Assembly: GCA_002086835.1 (NCBI GenBank)
Contig: MVIG01000006.1
Coordinates: forward strand, 62,001-126,000
DNA: 64,000 bases
Source of the DNA: Mycolicibacterium porcinum
GTDB taxonomy: Bacteria; Actinomycetota; Actinomycetes; Mycobacteriales; Mycobacteriaceae
Reading direction: 5' to 3'
Position 1 is the stretch's first letter. Each line of letters opens with the position of its first letter. The position numbers and the translations under genes are program-made. This document shows positions 17,577-27,698 of this stretch, in pieces. Below the pieces are notes generated by a model. It was not told the origin of the DNA. It saw only the letters and a list, made by a program, of their open reading frames with translations, and searched no databases.

Positions 17577-17760
17577 AACACCTCCCGATTGAGAAGGCAA
17601 TGATCTCTCAACATAGTGGCCCGGATATCCGCTGGTAGCGGGTTCGTGCCGACGGTCCTGCAACCTTCGCGACCGTCAATTCAGGACTGCTGTCGGTGGG
17701 CGCTGAGTCGTAGAATCTGACCATAAGCAGGGTCGAGGGTAGATCCAAGGGAGACCTGCG

Positions 17761-18036
17761 ATGAGGAGCACGATTCATCGCTTGACGACCATCATCATGG
17801 CCGCGATTGCGTCACTGGCTGTAGTGACGGTGATTTCCCCGGCGGTGGGCAACGCCACCGAGTGCGGGATGGGCACCGTTTACGATGCGCCTTCGAACAC
17901 CTGCGTGGCGGCCCAGGTGCCTCCGCCGCCGCCTCCGCCACCCCCGCCGCCGGCATGGAACGGCGACATCACGCCCTACTTCTCCGTCGGCATCTGCGCG
18001 CCGATCCCATTCGTCTCGCTCTGCGCAGGTATCTGA
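17761..18036 (+). CDS. Small secreted proline-rich protein
   Basis: A 91-residue protein with an export signal (residues about 1-31, ending AVGNATE), an unbroken run of eleven prolines after VAAQV, and four cysteines in the mature part (ECGMG, NTCVA, GICAP, SLCAG), enough for two disulfides. GGGAGACC precedes the ATG. The short hydrophobic C-terminal segment ICAPIPFVSLCAGI is typical of several mycobacterial small secreted proteins. It lies between the two-component system and dctA; function unknown. Confidence 0.65.
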   Translation: MRSTIHRLTTIIMAAIASLAVVTVISPAVGNATECGMGTVYDAPSNTCVAAQVPPPPPPPPPPPAWNGDITPYFSVGICAPIPFVSLCAGI

Positions 18037-18191
18037 GCGGAGAGATCCGCGGTCGGCCCCGAGACTGCTCTCCTCGGGGCCGACTCGCTGCGTGAACACA
18101 ATGAACTAAAACGTGACGTGGCTCACCCTATGGTCGACAGTGCTTGTAGAGCGCATTCCTGCGGAGCCGGACCGAACTGGAGGTTGTACCG

Positions 18192-19547
18192 ATGAGCGTC
18201 ACCGCTGAGCCACAACCGGAGGCGCGTCCGCGCCGAGACCGGACGCACTGGCTCTACATCGCGGTCATCGCGGCCGTCGTGGTCGGCGTGGTGGTCGGAC
18301 TCGTGGCACCCGAGGTCGGCAAGAGCGTCGGCGTGCTCGGCACCATGTTCGTCGCCCTGATCAAGATGATGATCTCGCCGATCATCTTCTGCACGATCGT
18401 TCTGGGTATCGGCTCGGTGCGCAAGGCCGCCACCGTCGGCAAGGTCGGTGGCCTGGCCTTCGGCTACTTCCTGGCGATGTCGACCATCGCGCTGGCGATC
18501 GGGCTGGTGGTCGGCAACCTGATCCACCCGGGCAGCGGCATGCACCTGTCGGAGACCTCGGCGGGCAAGGGCGCCGAGCTCGCCGAGAAGGCGCACGAGG
18601 CCGGCGGACTCATGGACTTCGTCCAGGGCATCATCCCGGAGACGCTGTTCTCGGCACTCACGGCCGGAAGCGTCCTCCAAGCCTTGTTCGTCGCGCTGCT
18701 GGTGGGTTTCGCGCTGCAGGGGATGGGCAGCTCCGGCGAACCGATCCTGCGTGGCATCGAGCACCTGCAGAAGCTCGTCTTCAAGGTGCTGATCATGATC
18801 CTGTGGCTGGCGCCCATCGGTGCCTTCGGTGCGATCGCCAACGTCGTCGGGCAGACCGGCTGGACCGCCGTCACCCAGTTGCTGACCCTGATGCTGGGCT
18901 TCTATGTCACCTGTGTGGTGTTCGTGTTCGGTGTGCTCGGCGTATTGCTGCGCGCCGTGTCAGGGGTGTCCATCTTTAAACTGGTCCGGTACCTGGCCCG
19001 CGAGTACCTGCTGATCTTCTCGACGTCGTCGTCGGAGTCGGCGCTGCCGCGGCTGATCGCCAAGATGGAGCACCTCGGCGTCGACCGCAGCACCGTGGGT
19101 GTCGTTGTGCCGACAGGGTATTCGTTCAACCTCGACGGCACCGCGATCTACCTGACCATGGCGGCGCTGTTCATCGCCGACGCGTTGCACGCCCCGATGT
19201 CCGTCGGGCAGCAGATCGGCCTGCTGGTGTTCATGATCGTCGCGTCCAAGGGAGCCGCCGGTGTCACCGGCGCCGGATTGGCCACGCTGGCCGGTGGCCT
19301 GCAGGCGCATCGCCCCGATCTGCTCGACGGGGTCGGCCTGATCGTCGGGATCGACCGGTTCATGTCGGAAGCCCGCGCGGTGACCAACTTCTCCGGCAAT
19401 GCGGTGGCCACCCTGCTCGTCGGCTCCTGGACGCACACCGTGGACAAGGCGAAGGTCGATGCGGTGCTGCGCGGTGACGATCCGTTCGACGAACTCACCA
19501 TGGTCGACGACCACTCCGACCGCACCCCCGAACCCGCGCACGCCTGA
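18192..19547 (+). CDS. dctA: C4-dicarboxylate:cation symporter
   Basis: A 451-residue transporter of the dicarboxylate/amino-acid:cation symporter family, about eight transmembrane helices and re-entrant loops. Signatures: MISPIIFCTIVLGI (first conserved helix), the serine-rich re-entrant loop STSSSESALPRL, the NLDGT motif in SFNLDGTAIYLTMA and RAVTNFSGNAVATLLV near the end. It imports succinate, fumarate or malate. GGAGG lies about 8 bases before the ATG. The divergent kinase/regulator pair of the DctS/CitA type is the probable regulator. Confidence 0.93.
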   Translation: MSVTAEPQPEARPRRDRTHWLYIAVIAAVVVGVVVGLVAPEVGKSVGVLGTMFVALIKMMISPIIFCTIVLGIGSVRKAATVGKVGGLAFGYFLAMSTIALAIGLVVGNLIHPGSGMHLSETSAGKGAELAEKAHEAGGLMDFVQGIIPETLFSALTAGSVLQALFVALLVGFALQGMGSSGEPILRGIEHLQKLVFKVLIMILWLAPIGAFGAIANVVGQTGWTAVTQLLTLMLGFYVTCVVFVFGVLGVLLRAVSGVSIFKLVRYLAREYLLIFSTSSSESALPRLIAKMEHLGVDRSTVGVVVPTGYSFNLDGTAIYLTMAALFIADALHAPMSVGQQIGLLVFMIVASKGAAGVTGAGLATLAGGLQAHRPDLLDGVGLIVGIDRFMSEARAVTNFSGNAVATLLVGSWTHTVDKAKVDAVLRGDDPFDELTMVDDHSDRTPEPAHA

Positions 19548-19558
19548 CGGATCGCTCG

Positions 19559-19589
19559 AAGGCCCGGCCGGTGCACCCGGCCGGGCCTT
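19559..19589 (+). terminator. Intrinsic terminator after dctA
   Basis: A perfect 13-base stem AAGGCCCGGCCGG (19559-19571) with CCGGCCGGGCCTT (19577-19589) and a five-base loop, 12 bases beyond the dctA stop. The T-tract is weak (TTGTGCGTT), as usual in mycobacteria. Confidence 0.75.
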
Positions 19590-19680
19590 GTGCGTTGAAC
19601 TTCTCCGGGTTCTCGCCCGTAACAACGGGCAGGACATCACCGAAAAGGTGTATGCGGGAAGTACGAAAGAAGACACGGCC

Positions 19681-19995
19681 ATGTACGCATCGATCATCAT
19701 GGTGGCCGCGTCGGGGGCGGCGTTGGGAACCATATTGGCGCCCGCCGGAGCGGCATCTGCCGACTCGGCGATCGAGACCATCGGACTGCTGGAGGCCGAG
19801 GGCTTCTACGTCAACATCGACCGGGTGGGCAGCGCCCCACTCGATCAGTGCACCGTCACCAGCATTCGTAACCCACAGACCCAGACCAGGCTGATCCGGG
19901 TCGAGCGGTTCGGCAAGAACGGCACGAATGAATTCGACCTCGTACCCGTCGTGGTGCGGCGCACGATCACGGTGTCGCTGGACTGCTCGAAGTGA
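19681..19995 (+). CDS. Small secreted hypothetical protein (paralogue 1)
   Basis: A 104-residue protein with an export signal (MYASIIMVAASGAALGTILAP, cleaved near AASADS). The mature part reads IGLLEAEGFYVNIDRVGSAPLDQCTVTSIRNPQ and ends in VSLDCSK; two cysteines probably form a disulfide. It is clearly related to the protein at 19999-20310 on the opposite strand (EGYTVTIDKIGTAPLDQCTVTSVRNPQ; VSLNCQR). Function unknown; this DUF-like secreted family is recurrent in mycobacteria. Confidence 0.75.
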   Translation: MYASIIMVAASGAALGTILAPAGAASADSAIETIGLLEAEGFYVNIDRVGSAPLDQCTVTSIRNPQTQTRLIRVERFGKNGTNEFDLVPVVVRRTITVSLDCSK

Positions 19996-19998
19996 GCC

Positions 19999-20310
19999 TC
20001 AGCGCTGGCAGTTGAGGGACACCGAGACGGTGCGGCTGGTGATCGAGGGAACCAGGATCCGGTCGCCGCCGAGGCCGGGCCCGACGTACGGCACCAGCTG
20101 ACTTACCTGCTGGGGGTTGCGCACGCTGGTCACCGTGCACTGGTCCAGCGGCGCGGTGCCGATCTTGTCGATGGTGACGGTGTATCCCTCGGACTGCAGA
20201 CGGTTGATGGTCTCCTGGGCGGTCTCCTGTGCCGAGGCAATCGCCGTCGACCCGCCGATCACGCCCATCACCGCCACGCCGACTGCTGCCAGCGGCCACT
20301 TCGCGCGCAT
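19999..20310 (-). CDS. Small secreted hypothetical protein (paralogue 2)
   Basis: A 103-residue exported protein: signal MRAKWPLAAVGVAVMGVIGG ending SAQE, then INRLQSEGYTVTIDKIGTAPLDQ, a conserved Cys in QCTVTSVRNPQ and a C-terminal Cys in VSLNCQR. Paralogue of the gene at 19681-19995, to which it converges with three bases between stop codons. Start ATG at 20310; a much longer open frame upstream lies antisense to the acyl-CoA ligase and is not credible. Function unknown. Confidence 0.75.
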   Translation of the reverse strand: MRAKWPLAAVGVAVMGVIGGSTAIASAQETAQETINRLQSEGYTVTIDKIGTAPLDQCTVTSVRNPQQVSQLVPYVGPGLGGDRILVPSITSRTVSVSLNCQR

Positions 20311-20418
20311 CGGACACGTCCTTCCGTTGTTACCGGTCCATCTTCCCCTACATATATCGTCCGGGGAATTCGAATCGTTCCCGCCGGAGCCGACCGGCGA
20401 GCGCATAGCATCGCGCCC

Positions 20419-22043
<1,625 letters not shown>

Positions 22044-22047
<4 letters not shown>

Positions 22048-22874
22048 GCGCGTACCGCGATCGTCGATAGCAGGTCGGCCAGCCGGTCCGGCCGGTCGAC
22101 CATCGAGAACGTGCGGGCGCCGTCGATCACCTCAAGGCGGGCCTGGGGGATGATCCGTGCCAGCCGTTCGCCGTCGCCGACTTCGAAGAACACGTCATCG
22201 GCCGACCACGCGATGAGCGTGGGCTTGTCGAACTCGGGCAGCCGCGCGGCGACCCCGGTGGTGACCTCGGTGCGCAACGACAACGTGAACTGGCGGAGAT
22301 CCTCGGCGACAGCGGGATTCGACAGCGCCGTGCGCACCCATTCCCGGGTGAGTGCGTCGATGTCGGCGTGGGCGAGGCCGGCGTAGGCGCGCTTGCGCAC
22401 GACCGGGATCCGGATCAACTGGGCGGCGGTCCGGAAAACGGTCTTGTTCCGGGCGGCAGCGATCAGTGGCTTGAGGATCGGCGGCGGAAAGTGTTCGAAC
22501 GCATCGCAACTCGTCAGCACCAGGGCGCCGAGCCGCTCCGGGTGGTGCACCGCCACCAACTGCGTGACCACGCCGCCCGTGTCGTTGCCGACCAGCACGA
22601 CGTCCTGCAGGTCCAGTGCGGCCAGGGTGTGGGCGACGATATCGGCGACACCGCGGATGCTCCGGTCGGCACCGGGCCGCAGTGGTTCAGGATGCGTGCC
22701 CAGCGGCCAGGTCGGGACGATGCAGCGGAGGCCCTGCGCGGCCAGACGAGCGCTGACCTGCCGCCACAGCTGGCCGCCCATCATGTACCCGTGGACGAAG
22801 ACGACCGGCCTGCCGTCGGTTGGTCCGAATTCCTCGTAATGGATGGTTCCGGCGTTAATCTCAATGGTCGACAT
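22044..22874 (-). CDS. Alpha/beta-hydrolase-fold protein (module B)
   Basis: A 276-residue alpha/beta hydrolase: VVFVHGYMMGG holds the oxyanion HG, and the nucleophile elbow is VLVGNDTGGVVTQ, with Asp as in haloalkane dehalogenases and epoxide hydrolases. The later acid is in SADDVFFEVGD. The usual catalytic His position reads GARTFSMVDRPDRL, without His. Paralogous to the protein at 11068, where the elbow Asp is Gly. ATG at 22874 has GGGAG upstream. Divergent from a TetR gene, hence probably repressed by it. Substrate unknown. Confidence 0.8.
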
Positions 22875-22901
22875 GGATGACTCCCAGCTCGATACACATT
22901 T

Positions 22902-22936
22902 ACAAACAGCGTGTCCGTAACTTACCAACAGGGTGT
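22902..22936. promoter_or_regulatory. Paired operator-like repeats upstream of the module B TetR
   Basis: Two direct copies of AC(A/C)AACAG(C/G)GTGT occur at 22902-22914 and 22924-22936, 22 bases apart (two helical turns), directly before the TetR ATG and just upstream of the divergent hydrolase start at 22874. Placement fits a TetR operator for autoregulation. Confidence 0.45.
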
Positions 22937-23542
22937 ATGGAAAACAAGAGACGTACCCAGGAAGAGCGTTCCGCGGCGACCCGTGAGGTGTTGGTCTCGG
23001 CTGCCCGCCGACTGTGGGGCGAGCGGGGCTACGCCGAGGTGGGCACACCCGAGATCGCGACCGCCGCGGGGGTGACACGCGGCGCGATGTATCACCAATT
23101 CGCCGACAAGGCAGCGCTTTTCCTGGCTGTGGTGGAGGTTGTCGAGCAGGACGTGATGGCCCGGCTGGCGACCGAGGTGGCGGCGTCAGGTGCGGCGACC
23201 CCGGCCGACGCGATCCGGGCCGCGGTCGATGCCTGGCTGGAGGTGTCGGGTGATCCCGAGGTGCGGCAGCTCATCCTGCTCGATGCACCGAGCGTGCTCG
23301 GCTGGGCGGGCTTCCGTGACGTGGCCCAGCGCTACAGCCTCGGCATGACCGAGCAACTGCTGGCCGAGGCGATCAAGGCCGGCCAGCTGGCCAAGCAGCC
23401 AGTGCGGGCGCTGGCGCATGTGTTGATCGGTGCGCTCGACGAGGCGGCCATGGCCATCGCCACCGCCGAAGATCCGAAGAAGGCCCGCCGCGAGATCAGG
23501 CAGGTGTTACGCCGCCTGATCGACGCGATGTTGACGGGCTGA
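22937..23542 (+). CDS. TetR-family regulator (module B)
   Basis: A 201-residue repressor: HTH TPEIATAAGVTRGAMYHQFADK (about residues 38-60) and a ligand domain ending IGALDEAAMAIATAEDPKKAR. The start MENKRRT at 22937 puts the HTH at normal distance; the frame is open 20 codons upstream but into the operator repeats. Paralogue of the TetR at 10358; both sit beside paralogous hydrolases. Ligand unknown. Confidence 0.88.
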   Translation: MENKRRTQEERSAATREVLVSAARRLWGERGYAEVGTPEIATAAGVTRGAMYHQFADKAALFLAVVEVVEQDVMARLATEVAASGAATPADAIRAAVDAWLEVSGDPEVRQLILLDAPSVLGWAGFRDVAQRYSLGMTEQLLAEAIKAGQLAKQPVRALAHVLIGALDEAAMAIATAEDPKKARREIRQVLRRLIDAMLTG

Positions 23543-23551
23543 TTCCTCCCG

Positions 23552-23608
23552 CGAGCAGACGCGAAAACCCCTGATTTGGCTCCGAAATGGGGTTTTCACG
23601 TCTGCTCG
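23552..23608. repeat. 57-bp palindrome (dispersed hairpin family, copy 1)
   Basis: Arms CGAGCAGACGCGAAAACCCC (23552-23571) and GGGGTTTTCACGTCTGCTCG (23589-23608) pair over 20 bases with a single G-T wobble; the loop contains a smaller ATTTGG/CCGAAAT stem. It sits between convergent genes and probably works as a bidirectional terminator. Confidence 0.8.
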
Positions 23609-23619
23609 GCAGGGGACAG

Positions 23620-24810
23620 TTAGCGCTCGGCGCGCTGGTAGGCCGTCACGACAGCCGCGCCGCCCAGGCCGATGTTGTGCTGCAGGGCGGCGGTGACGCC
23701 GTCGACCTGACGCTTGTCGGCGGTCCCGCGCAACTGCCAGGTCAGCTCGGAGCACTGGGCCAGGCCCGTCGCGCCCAGCGGGTGGCCCTTGGAGATCAGC
23801 CCACCGGAGGGGTTGACCACCCAGCGACCGCCGTAGGTGGTGTCGTTGTCGTCGATCAGCCGCGGCGCCTCACCCTCGCCGCACAGGCCGAGGGCTTCGT
23901 ACAGCAGCAGTTCGTTGGCGGAGAAGCAGTCATGCAGCTCGATGACCTGGAAGTCCTCGGGGCCGAGGCCGGACTGCGCGTAAACCTGCTGTGCGGCTTG
24001 AACATTCATGTCGTAGCCGATGATGTTGGCGGCGCTGCCGTCGAACGTCGAGGCGAAGTCGGTGGTCATGGCCTGCCCGACGATCTCGACGGCCTGGCCG
24101 GCCAGTCCGTGCTTGTCGACGAATGCCTCGCTGGCCACGATCGCCGCACCCGACCCGTCCGAGGTGGGGGAGCACTGCAGCTTGGTCAGCGGATCAGAGA
24201 TCATCTTGGCGGCCAGGATGTCGTCGAGGGTGTACTCGTCCTGGAACTGCGCGTACGGATTGTTCACCGAATGCTTGTGGTTCTTGTAGCCGATCTTCGC
24301 GAAATGCTCGGCGGTGGTGCCGTACTTCTTCATGTGCTCGCGACCGGCCGCACCGAACATCCACGGCGCGACGGGGAAGGCGAACTCATCGATCTCGGCG
24401 AGTGCCTTGACGTGCTTGCCCAGCGGAGATTCGCGATCCTGCGCACCGGCCTGAAGTGAACCGGGCTGCATCTTCTCGAAGCCCAGCGCGATCGTACAGT
24501 CGGCCAGGCCACCGCGAATCGCCTGTGCGGCAAGGTAAAGCGCGGTCGAACCGGTGGAACAGTTGTTGTTGACATTGACGATCGGGATGCCGGTCATACC
24601 CAACTCGTAGAGCGCGCGCTGGCCCGAGGTGGAATCACCCGAGCAGTACCCGACGTAGCCCTGCTGCACCTGGTCGTAGGAGATGCCCGCGTCCTCGAGC
24701 GCCTTGGTGCCGGATTCGCGCGCCATGTCCGGGTAGTCCCAACCCTCGCGACGCCCTGGTTTCTCGAATTTCGTCATCCCCACACCGACGACGAACACTT
24801 TGTTAGCCAT
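23620..24810 (-). CDS. Lipid-transfer protein/thiolase (SCP-x type)
   Basis: A 396-residue thiolase-fold protein of the Ltp type often found in sterol and fatty-acid catabolism. The nucleophilic Cys lies in [16 protein letters not shown] (about residue 90), followed by [13 protein letters not shown] and [20 protein letters not shown] with the catalytic His. It lacks the last Cys of biosynthetic thiolases, as SCP-x enzymes do. Resembles M. tuberculosis ltp-type genes such as Rv3523 (recollection). Start [15 protein letters not shown] at 24810; four codons upstream is another ATG. Its role could be thiolytic release of propionyl-CoA or retro-aldol cleavage. Confidence 0.85.
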   Translation of the reverse strand: MANKVFVVGVGMTKFEKPGRREGWDYPDMARESGTKALEDAGISYDQVQQGYVGYCSGDSTSGQRALYELGMTGIPIVNVNNNCSTGSTALYLAAQAIRGGLADCTIALGFEKMQPGSLQAGAQDRESPLGKHVKALAEIDEFAFPVAPWMFGAAGREHMKKYGTTAEHFAKIGYKNHKHSVNNPYAQFQDEYTLDDILAAKMISDPLTKLQCSPTSDGSGAAIVASEAFVDKHGLAGQAVEIVGQAMTTDFASTFDGSAANIIGYDMNVQAAQQVYAQSGLGPEDFQVIELHDCFSANELLLYEALGLCGEGEAPRLIDDNDTTYGGRWVVNPSGGLISKGHPLGATGLAQCSELTWQLRGTADKRQVDGVTAALQHNIGLGGAAVVTAYQRAER

Positions 24811-24825
24811 ACGACGGAACATACT

Positions 24826-25215
24826 TCATCGCGGAATCGGGGCAACCGTCTTCAACTGCAGTTGCCGCAGCCGCACCACCAGCGCCGCCGCGGCCAGCAG
24901 AGACAGCGCTCCGAGCTGCCACCAGTTCGCCGGATTGCCGCCGTCGCGGTCCAGAAAGTGGTTGACCGCGTGCAATGTGTTGGCCACCAGGAATCCCGTC
25001 AGCACCACAGCGATCACGTCGCGCCACCAGAGTGCGCACAGCATTGTCACGGCAATCCCGATCTGGAACACGCCCGCGTCGTGCAGGAAGTGCACGTGAT
25101 TGGGCCAGTTGGCCCACCGCGCGAACGACGCCGGGTCGATCCGCATCCACACCCCGGTGACCAGCATGCTCAGCGACGCCACCACGACGGTGAGCTGAAT
25201 GAATTTCATCTGCAT
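24826..25215 (-). CDS. Four-helix membrane protein (DoxX-like)
   Basis: A 129-residue protein with four predicted transmembrane helices (IQLTVVVASLSMLVTGVWM; GVFQIGIAVTMLCALWW; IAVVLTGFLVANTLHAVNHF; LGALSLLAAAALVV) and a short basic C terminus. Conserved-looking polar residues are in HVHFLHDAG and NTLHAVNHFLDRDGG. The topology fits DoxX/DUF-type small membrane proteins. Alternative start two codons later (25209). Upstream of the thiolase on the same strand, 16 bases apart, so probably co-transcribed with it. Confidence 0.65.
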   Translation of the reverse strand: MQMKFIQLTVVVASLSMLVTGVWMRIDPASFARWANWPNHVHFLHDAGVFQIGIAVTMLCALWWRDVIAVVLTGFLVANTLHAVNHFLDRDGGNPANWWQLGALSLLAAAALVVRLRQLQLKTVAPIPR

Positions 25216-25284
25216 GTCGGTGAGACGGGATAGCGGGCGTGGGTGTGACAGTCACATCCACGGACCCCGCCTCGTCCAAGGAGC

Positions 25285-25425
25285 ATGACCTACCTCGCCG
25301 ACCATTCCCTGCTGTTGACCGTGCCCGCGTTTCTGCCCGCGGTCCTGGTGGTGCTCGTGATCTCGTACGTGGCGCGGCGAGATCGTGCTTCCGCTGACGA
25401 CGACGGTGGTGTAGACCTGAAGTAG
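25285..25425 (+). CDS. 46-residue single-helix membrane protein
   Basis: A short frame with an excellent AAGGAG six bases before the ATG. The product MTYLADHSLLLTVPAFLPAV... has one hydrophobic helix (about residues 9-29, rich in Leu and Val) followed by a positively charged stop-transfer (YVARRDRA) and an acidic tail (DDDGGVDLK). The stop is 30 bases before the dehydrogenase gene on the same strand. Coding character is supported by the strong ribosome site and a membrane-helix-plus-RR pattern that random sequence rarely gives. Function unknown. Confidence 0.6.
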   Translation: MTYLADHSLLLTVPAFLPAVLVVLVISYVARRDRASADDDGGVDLK

Positions 25426-25455
25426 AACGTGTTCTAATTCTCCCGAGGGGGGTCT

Positions 25456-26505
25456 GTGGCGCTCAAGGTCGTGCAGTGGGCAACGGGTGGGGTCGGCGTG
25501 GCCGCGATCAAGGGCGTGCTCGAACATCCCGCCCTCGAACTCGTCGGCTGCCGGGTGTACTCCGACGCCAAGAACGGCAAGGACGTCGGCGAGATCATCG
25601 GCTCCGAGCCGCTCGGGGTCGCCGCCACCACCAGCACCGAGGAGATCCTGGAACTCGACGCAGACGCGGTGATCTACTCGCCGCTCATCCCGAATCCCGA
25701 CGAGGTCGCGGCGCTCCTGCGCTCCGGCAAGAACGTGATCACCCCGGTCGGCTGGCTGTACCCCAGCGAGAAGCAGGCAGCGCCGATGCGGGCCGCCGCG
25801 CTGGAGGGCAACGCCACGCTGCACGGCACCGGCATCGCCCCCGGCGGGATCAGCGAGAAATTCCCGCTGGTGTTCTCCGCGATGGCCACCGGAGTGAACT
25901 TCGTTCGCGCCGAGGAGTTTTCCGACCTGCGCACCTACGATGCCCCGGACGTGGTGCGCCACGTGATGGGATTCGGCGGCACCCCCGACACCGCGCTGAG
26001 CGGCCCGATGCAGAAGATGCTCGACGGCGGGTTCATCCAGGCCGTCAAGATGATTGTCGATCACGTCGGGTTCAAGATCGATCCCCGGATCCGCGCCACC
26101 CAGGAGATCGCGGTGGCCACCGCACCCATCGACTCGCCGATCGGTGTGATCGAACCCGGACAGGTCGCCGGCCGCAAGTTCCACTGGGAGGCGCTCGTCG
26201 ACGGCGAACCCGTCGTGCGGGTCACGGTGAACTGGCTGATGGGCGAGGAAAACCTGGACCCCGCATGGAATTTCGGCCCGGCCGGGCAGCGCTACGAGAT
26301 GGAGGTCCGCGGCAACCCGGACTTCACGGTCATCATCAAGGGGTTCCAGTCCGAGGCCGGCGAGGACGGGCCCGAGTCGGGTGTGGTCGCCACCGCCGCG
26401 CACTGCGTCAATTCGGTGCCCGCGGTGTGCGCGGCAGCGCCTGGCGTGGTGACGTACCCGGATCTGCCATTGATCAGCGGGAAGGCCGCGCCGAACCTGC
26501 GGTGA
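25456..26505 (+). CDS. Dihydrodipicolinate-reductase-like NAD(P)-dependent dehydrogenase
   Basis: A 349-residue oxidoreductase of the DapB-N/amine-dehydrogenase-like group frequent in mycobacteria. The N-terminal Rossmann motif is VVQWATGGVGVAAIKG, followed by a middle segment GTGIAPGGISEKFPL and a catalytic-domain-like region LMGEENLDPAWNFGP. In lipid-degradation neighbourhoods such proteins are annotated as dihydrodipicolinate reductase but their substrate is unknown. GTG at 25456 has GAGGGGGG in front. Last genes before it encode a small membrane protein; it converges on an alcohol dehydrogenase. Confidence 0.8.
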   Translation: MALKVVQWATGGVGVAAIKGVLEHPALELVGCRVYSDAKNGKDVGEIIGSEPLGVAATTSTEEILELDADAVIYSPLIPNPDEVAALLRSGKNVITPVGWLYPSEKQAAPMRAAALEGNATLHGTGIAPGGISEKFPLVFSAMATGVNFVRAEEFSDLRTYDAPDVVRHVMGFGGTPDTALSGPMQKMLDGGFIQAVKMIVDHVGFKIDPRIRATQEIAVATAPIDSPIGVIEPGQVAGRKFHWEALVDGEPVVRVTVNWLMGEENLDPAWNFGPAGQRYEMEVRGNPDFTVIIKGFQSEAGEDGPESGVVATAAHCVNSVPAVCAAAPGVVTYPDLPLISGKAAPNLR

Positions 26506-26559
26506 GTGTTGGCTTGTGGTCGAGATATCGCGAAAATCTAGAACACCAGCCAACACTCG
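26503..26559. repeat. 57-bp palindrome (dispersed hairpin family, copy 2)
   Basis: GAGTGTTGGCT (26504-26514) pairs perfectly with AGCCAACACTC (26548-26558); the unit spans TGAG...CTCG and starts on the stop codon of the dehydrogenase. The centre holds ATATCGCGAAAAT, like other copies. Convergent-gene position suggests a terminator. Confidence 0.7.
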
Positions 26560-26572
26560 GCGTCCGCCGACC

Positions 26573-27628
26573 TCAGGGCCGCACCAGGATCCGGATCGGG
26601 TTCCCCTCCTGACGCTCCAGCTTGTCGATGCCCAGGGCGACGTCCTCCAGCGACACGATCTCACTGATCGAACGGGACAGATCCAATCGGCCCAGTGACA
26701 CCAGCGTCGCCAGCGTGGAGATGTCGACGTTCTGATACCCCAGATGGCCGAGCACCTGCTTCTGGGTCAGGCCGAACATCGACGTCGGGCCGATGGTCGG
26801 TTCCTGCGCGCTCATCCCGACCGCGACCAGCCGGCCGCCAACGGTCAGCTGGCCCAACGCCTGCTCGAACGTCGACTTGAGTCCCACGGCGTCGAACGCC
26901 ACATCCAGCCCGCGGCCCCCGGTGACATCGGCGATCTTCTCGCCCAACCGCTCGTCGCCTGCGTCGAATGCGTAGTCGGCTCCGAGTTCCAAGGCACGCT
27001 CCAGCACTTCGGGTTTGATGTCGACGGCCACCACCGGCACTGCGCCGACCAACCGGGCCAGCTGTGCGATGTGGGTGCCGACCCCACCCAGACCCCACAC
27101 CCCGACCGACTCGCCGATACCGACCTTGCCCGTGCGCACCACGGCCCCGTACGGCGTCGACACCGCATCGGCGAGGATCGCGGCCTGCTCCAGCGGCACA
27201 TTGTCCGGCACCCGGGTGAGCCCGACCGCCTGAGCCAGCGTGTATTCGGCCCACGCTCCGTCATAGGCGAACGCCATCAATCGGATTCGCATGCAGTTGG
27301 CGATATCGCCGCGGCCGCAGTTGGGGCATTCCATACACGGGCGTCCGGCTGCGACGATGACGCGGTCACCCTCCGCCCAGCCGGTGACGCCCGGACCGAG
27401 CCTGGCGATGGTGCCGGAGGCCTCATGACCCTGTGTCACCACCGGCGCCTGTGCCGGGAAGGTGCCGTTGATCAGGCTCAGGTCGGAATGGCAGATGCCG
27501 CAGAACGCGACCTTGACCAGAACTTCACCCTGACCTGGTTCCGGAATCGGAACATCTTCCACCACAACCCGTTTGGTGTCAGCGTAGAAGCGCTCCGCCC
27601 GCATGGTCGGCCCGAGATCGGATGTCAT
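26573..27628 (-). CDS. Zinc-dependent alcohol dehydrogenase
   Basis: A 351-residue medium-chain dehydrogenase/reductase. Catalytic zinc ligands: Cys in FCGICHSDLSL, His-Glu in TQGHEASGTIA; structural zinc cysteines in RPCMECPNCGRGDIANCMR; Rossmann GLGGVGTHIAQLA. It oxidises alcohols or reduces aldehydes with NAD(P); the exact substrate is not evident. MTSDLGPT at 27628 is the first start, an alternative MRAERF lies eight codons later. Divergent from the class II amidotransferase gene (70 bases between starts). Confidence 0.88.
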   Translation of the reverse strand: MTSDLGPTMRAERFYADTKRVVVEDVPIPEPGQGEVLVKVAFCGICHSDLSLINGTFPAQAPVVTQGHEASGTIARLGPGVTGWAEGDRVIVAAGRPCMECPNCGRGDIANCMRIRLMAFAYDGAWAEYTLAQAVGLTRVPDNVPLEQAAILADAVSTPYGAVVRTGKVGIGESVGVWGLGGVGTHIAQLARLVGAVPVVAVDIKPEVLERALELGADYAFDAGDERLGEKIADVTGGRGLDVAFDAVGLKSTFEQALGQLTVGGRLVAVGMSAQEPTIGPTSMFGLTQKQVLGHLGYQNVDISTLATLVSLGRLDLSRSISEIVSLEDVALGIDKLERQEGNPIRILVRP

Positions 27629-27698
27629 GGCGGTCCCTTCGTTGCGTCTGCCCGGCTACTATCGGAAATCATGGCACTTCATCGGGCGGGCTGAGGTC

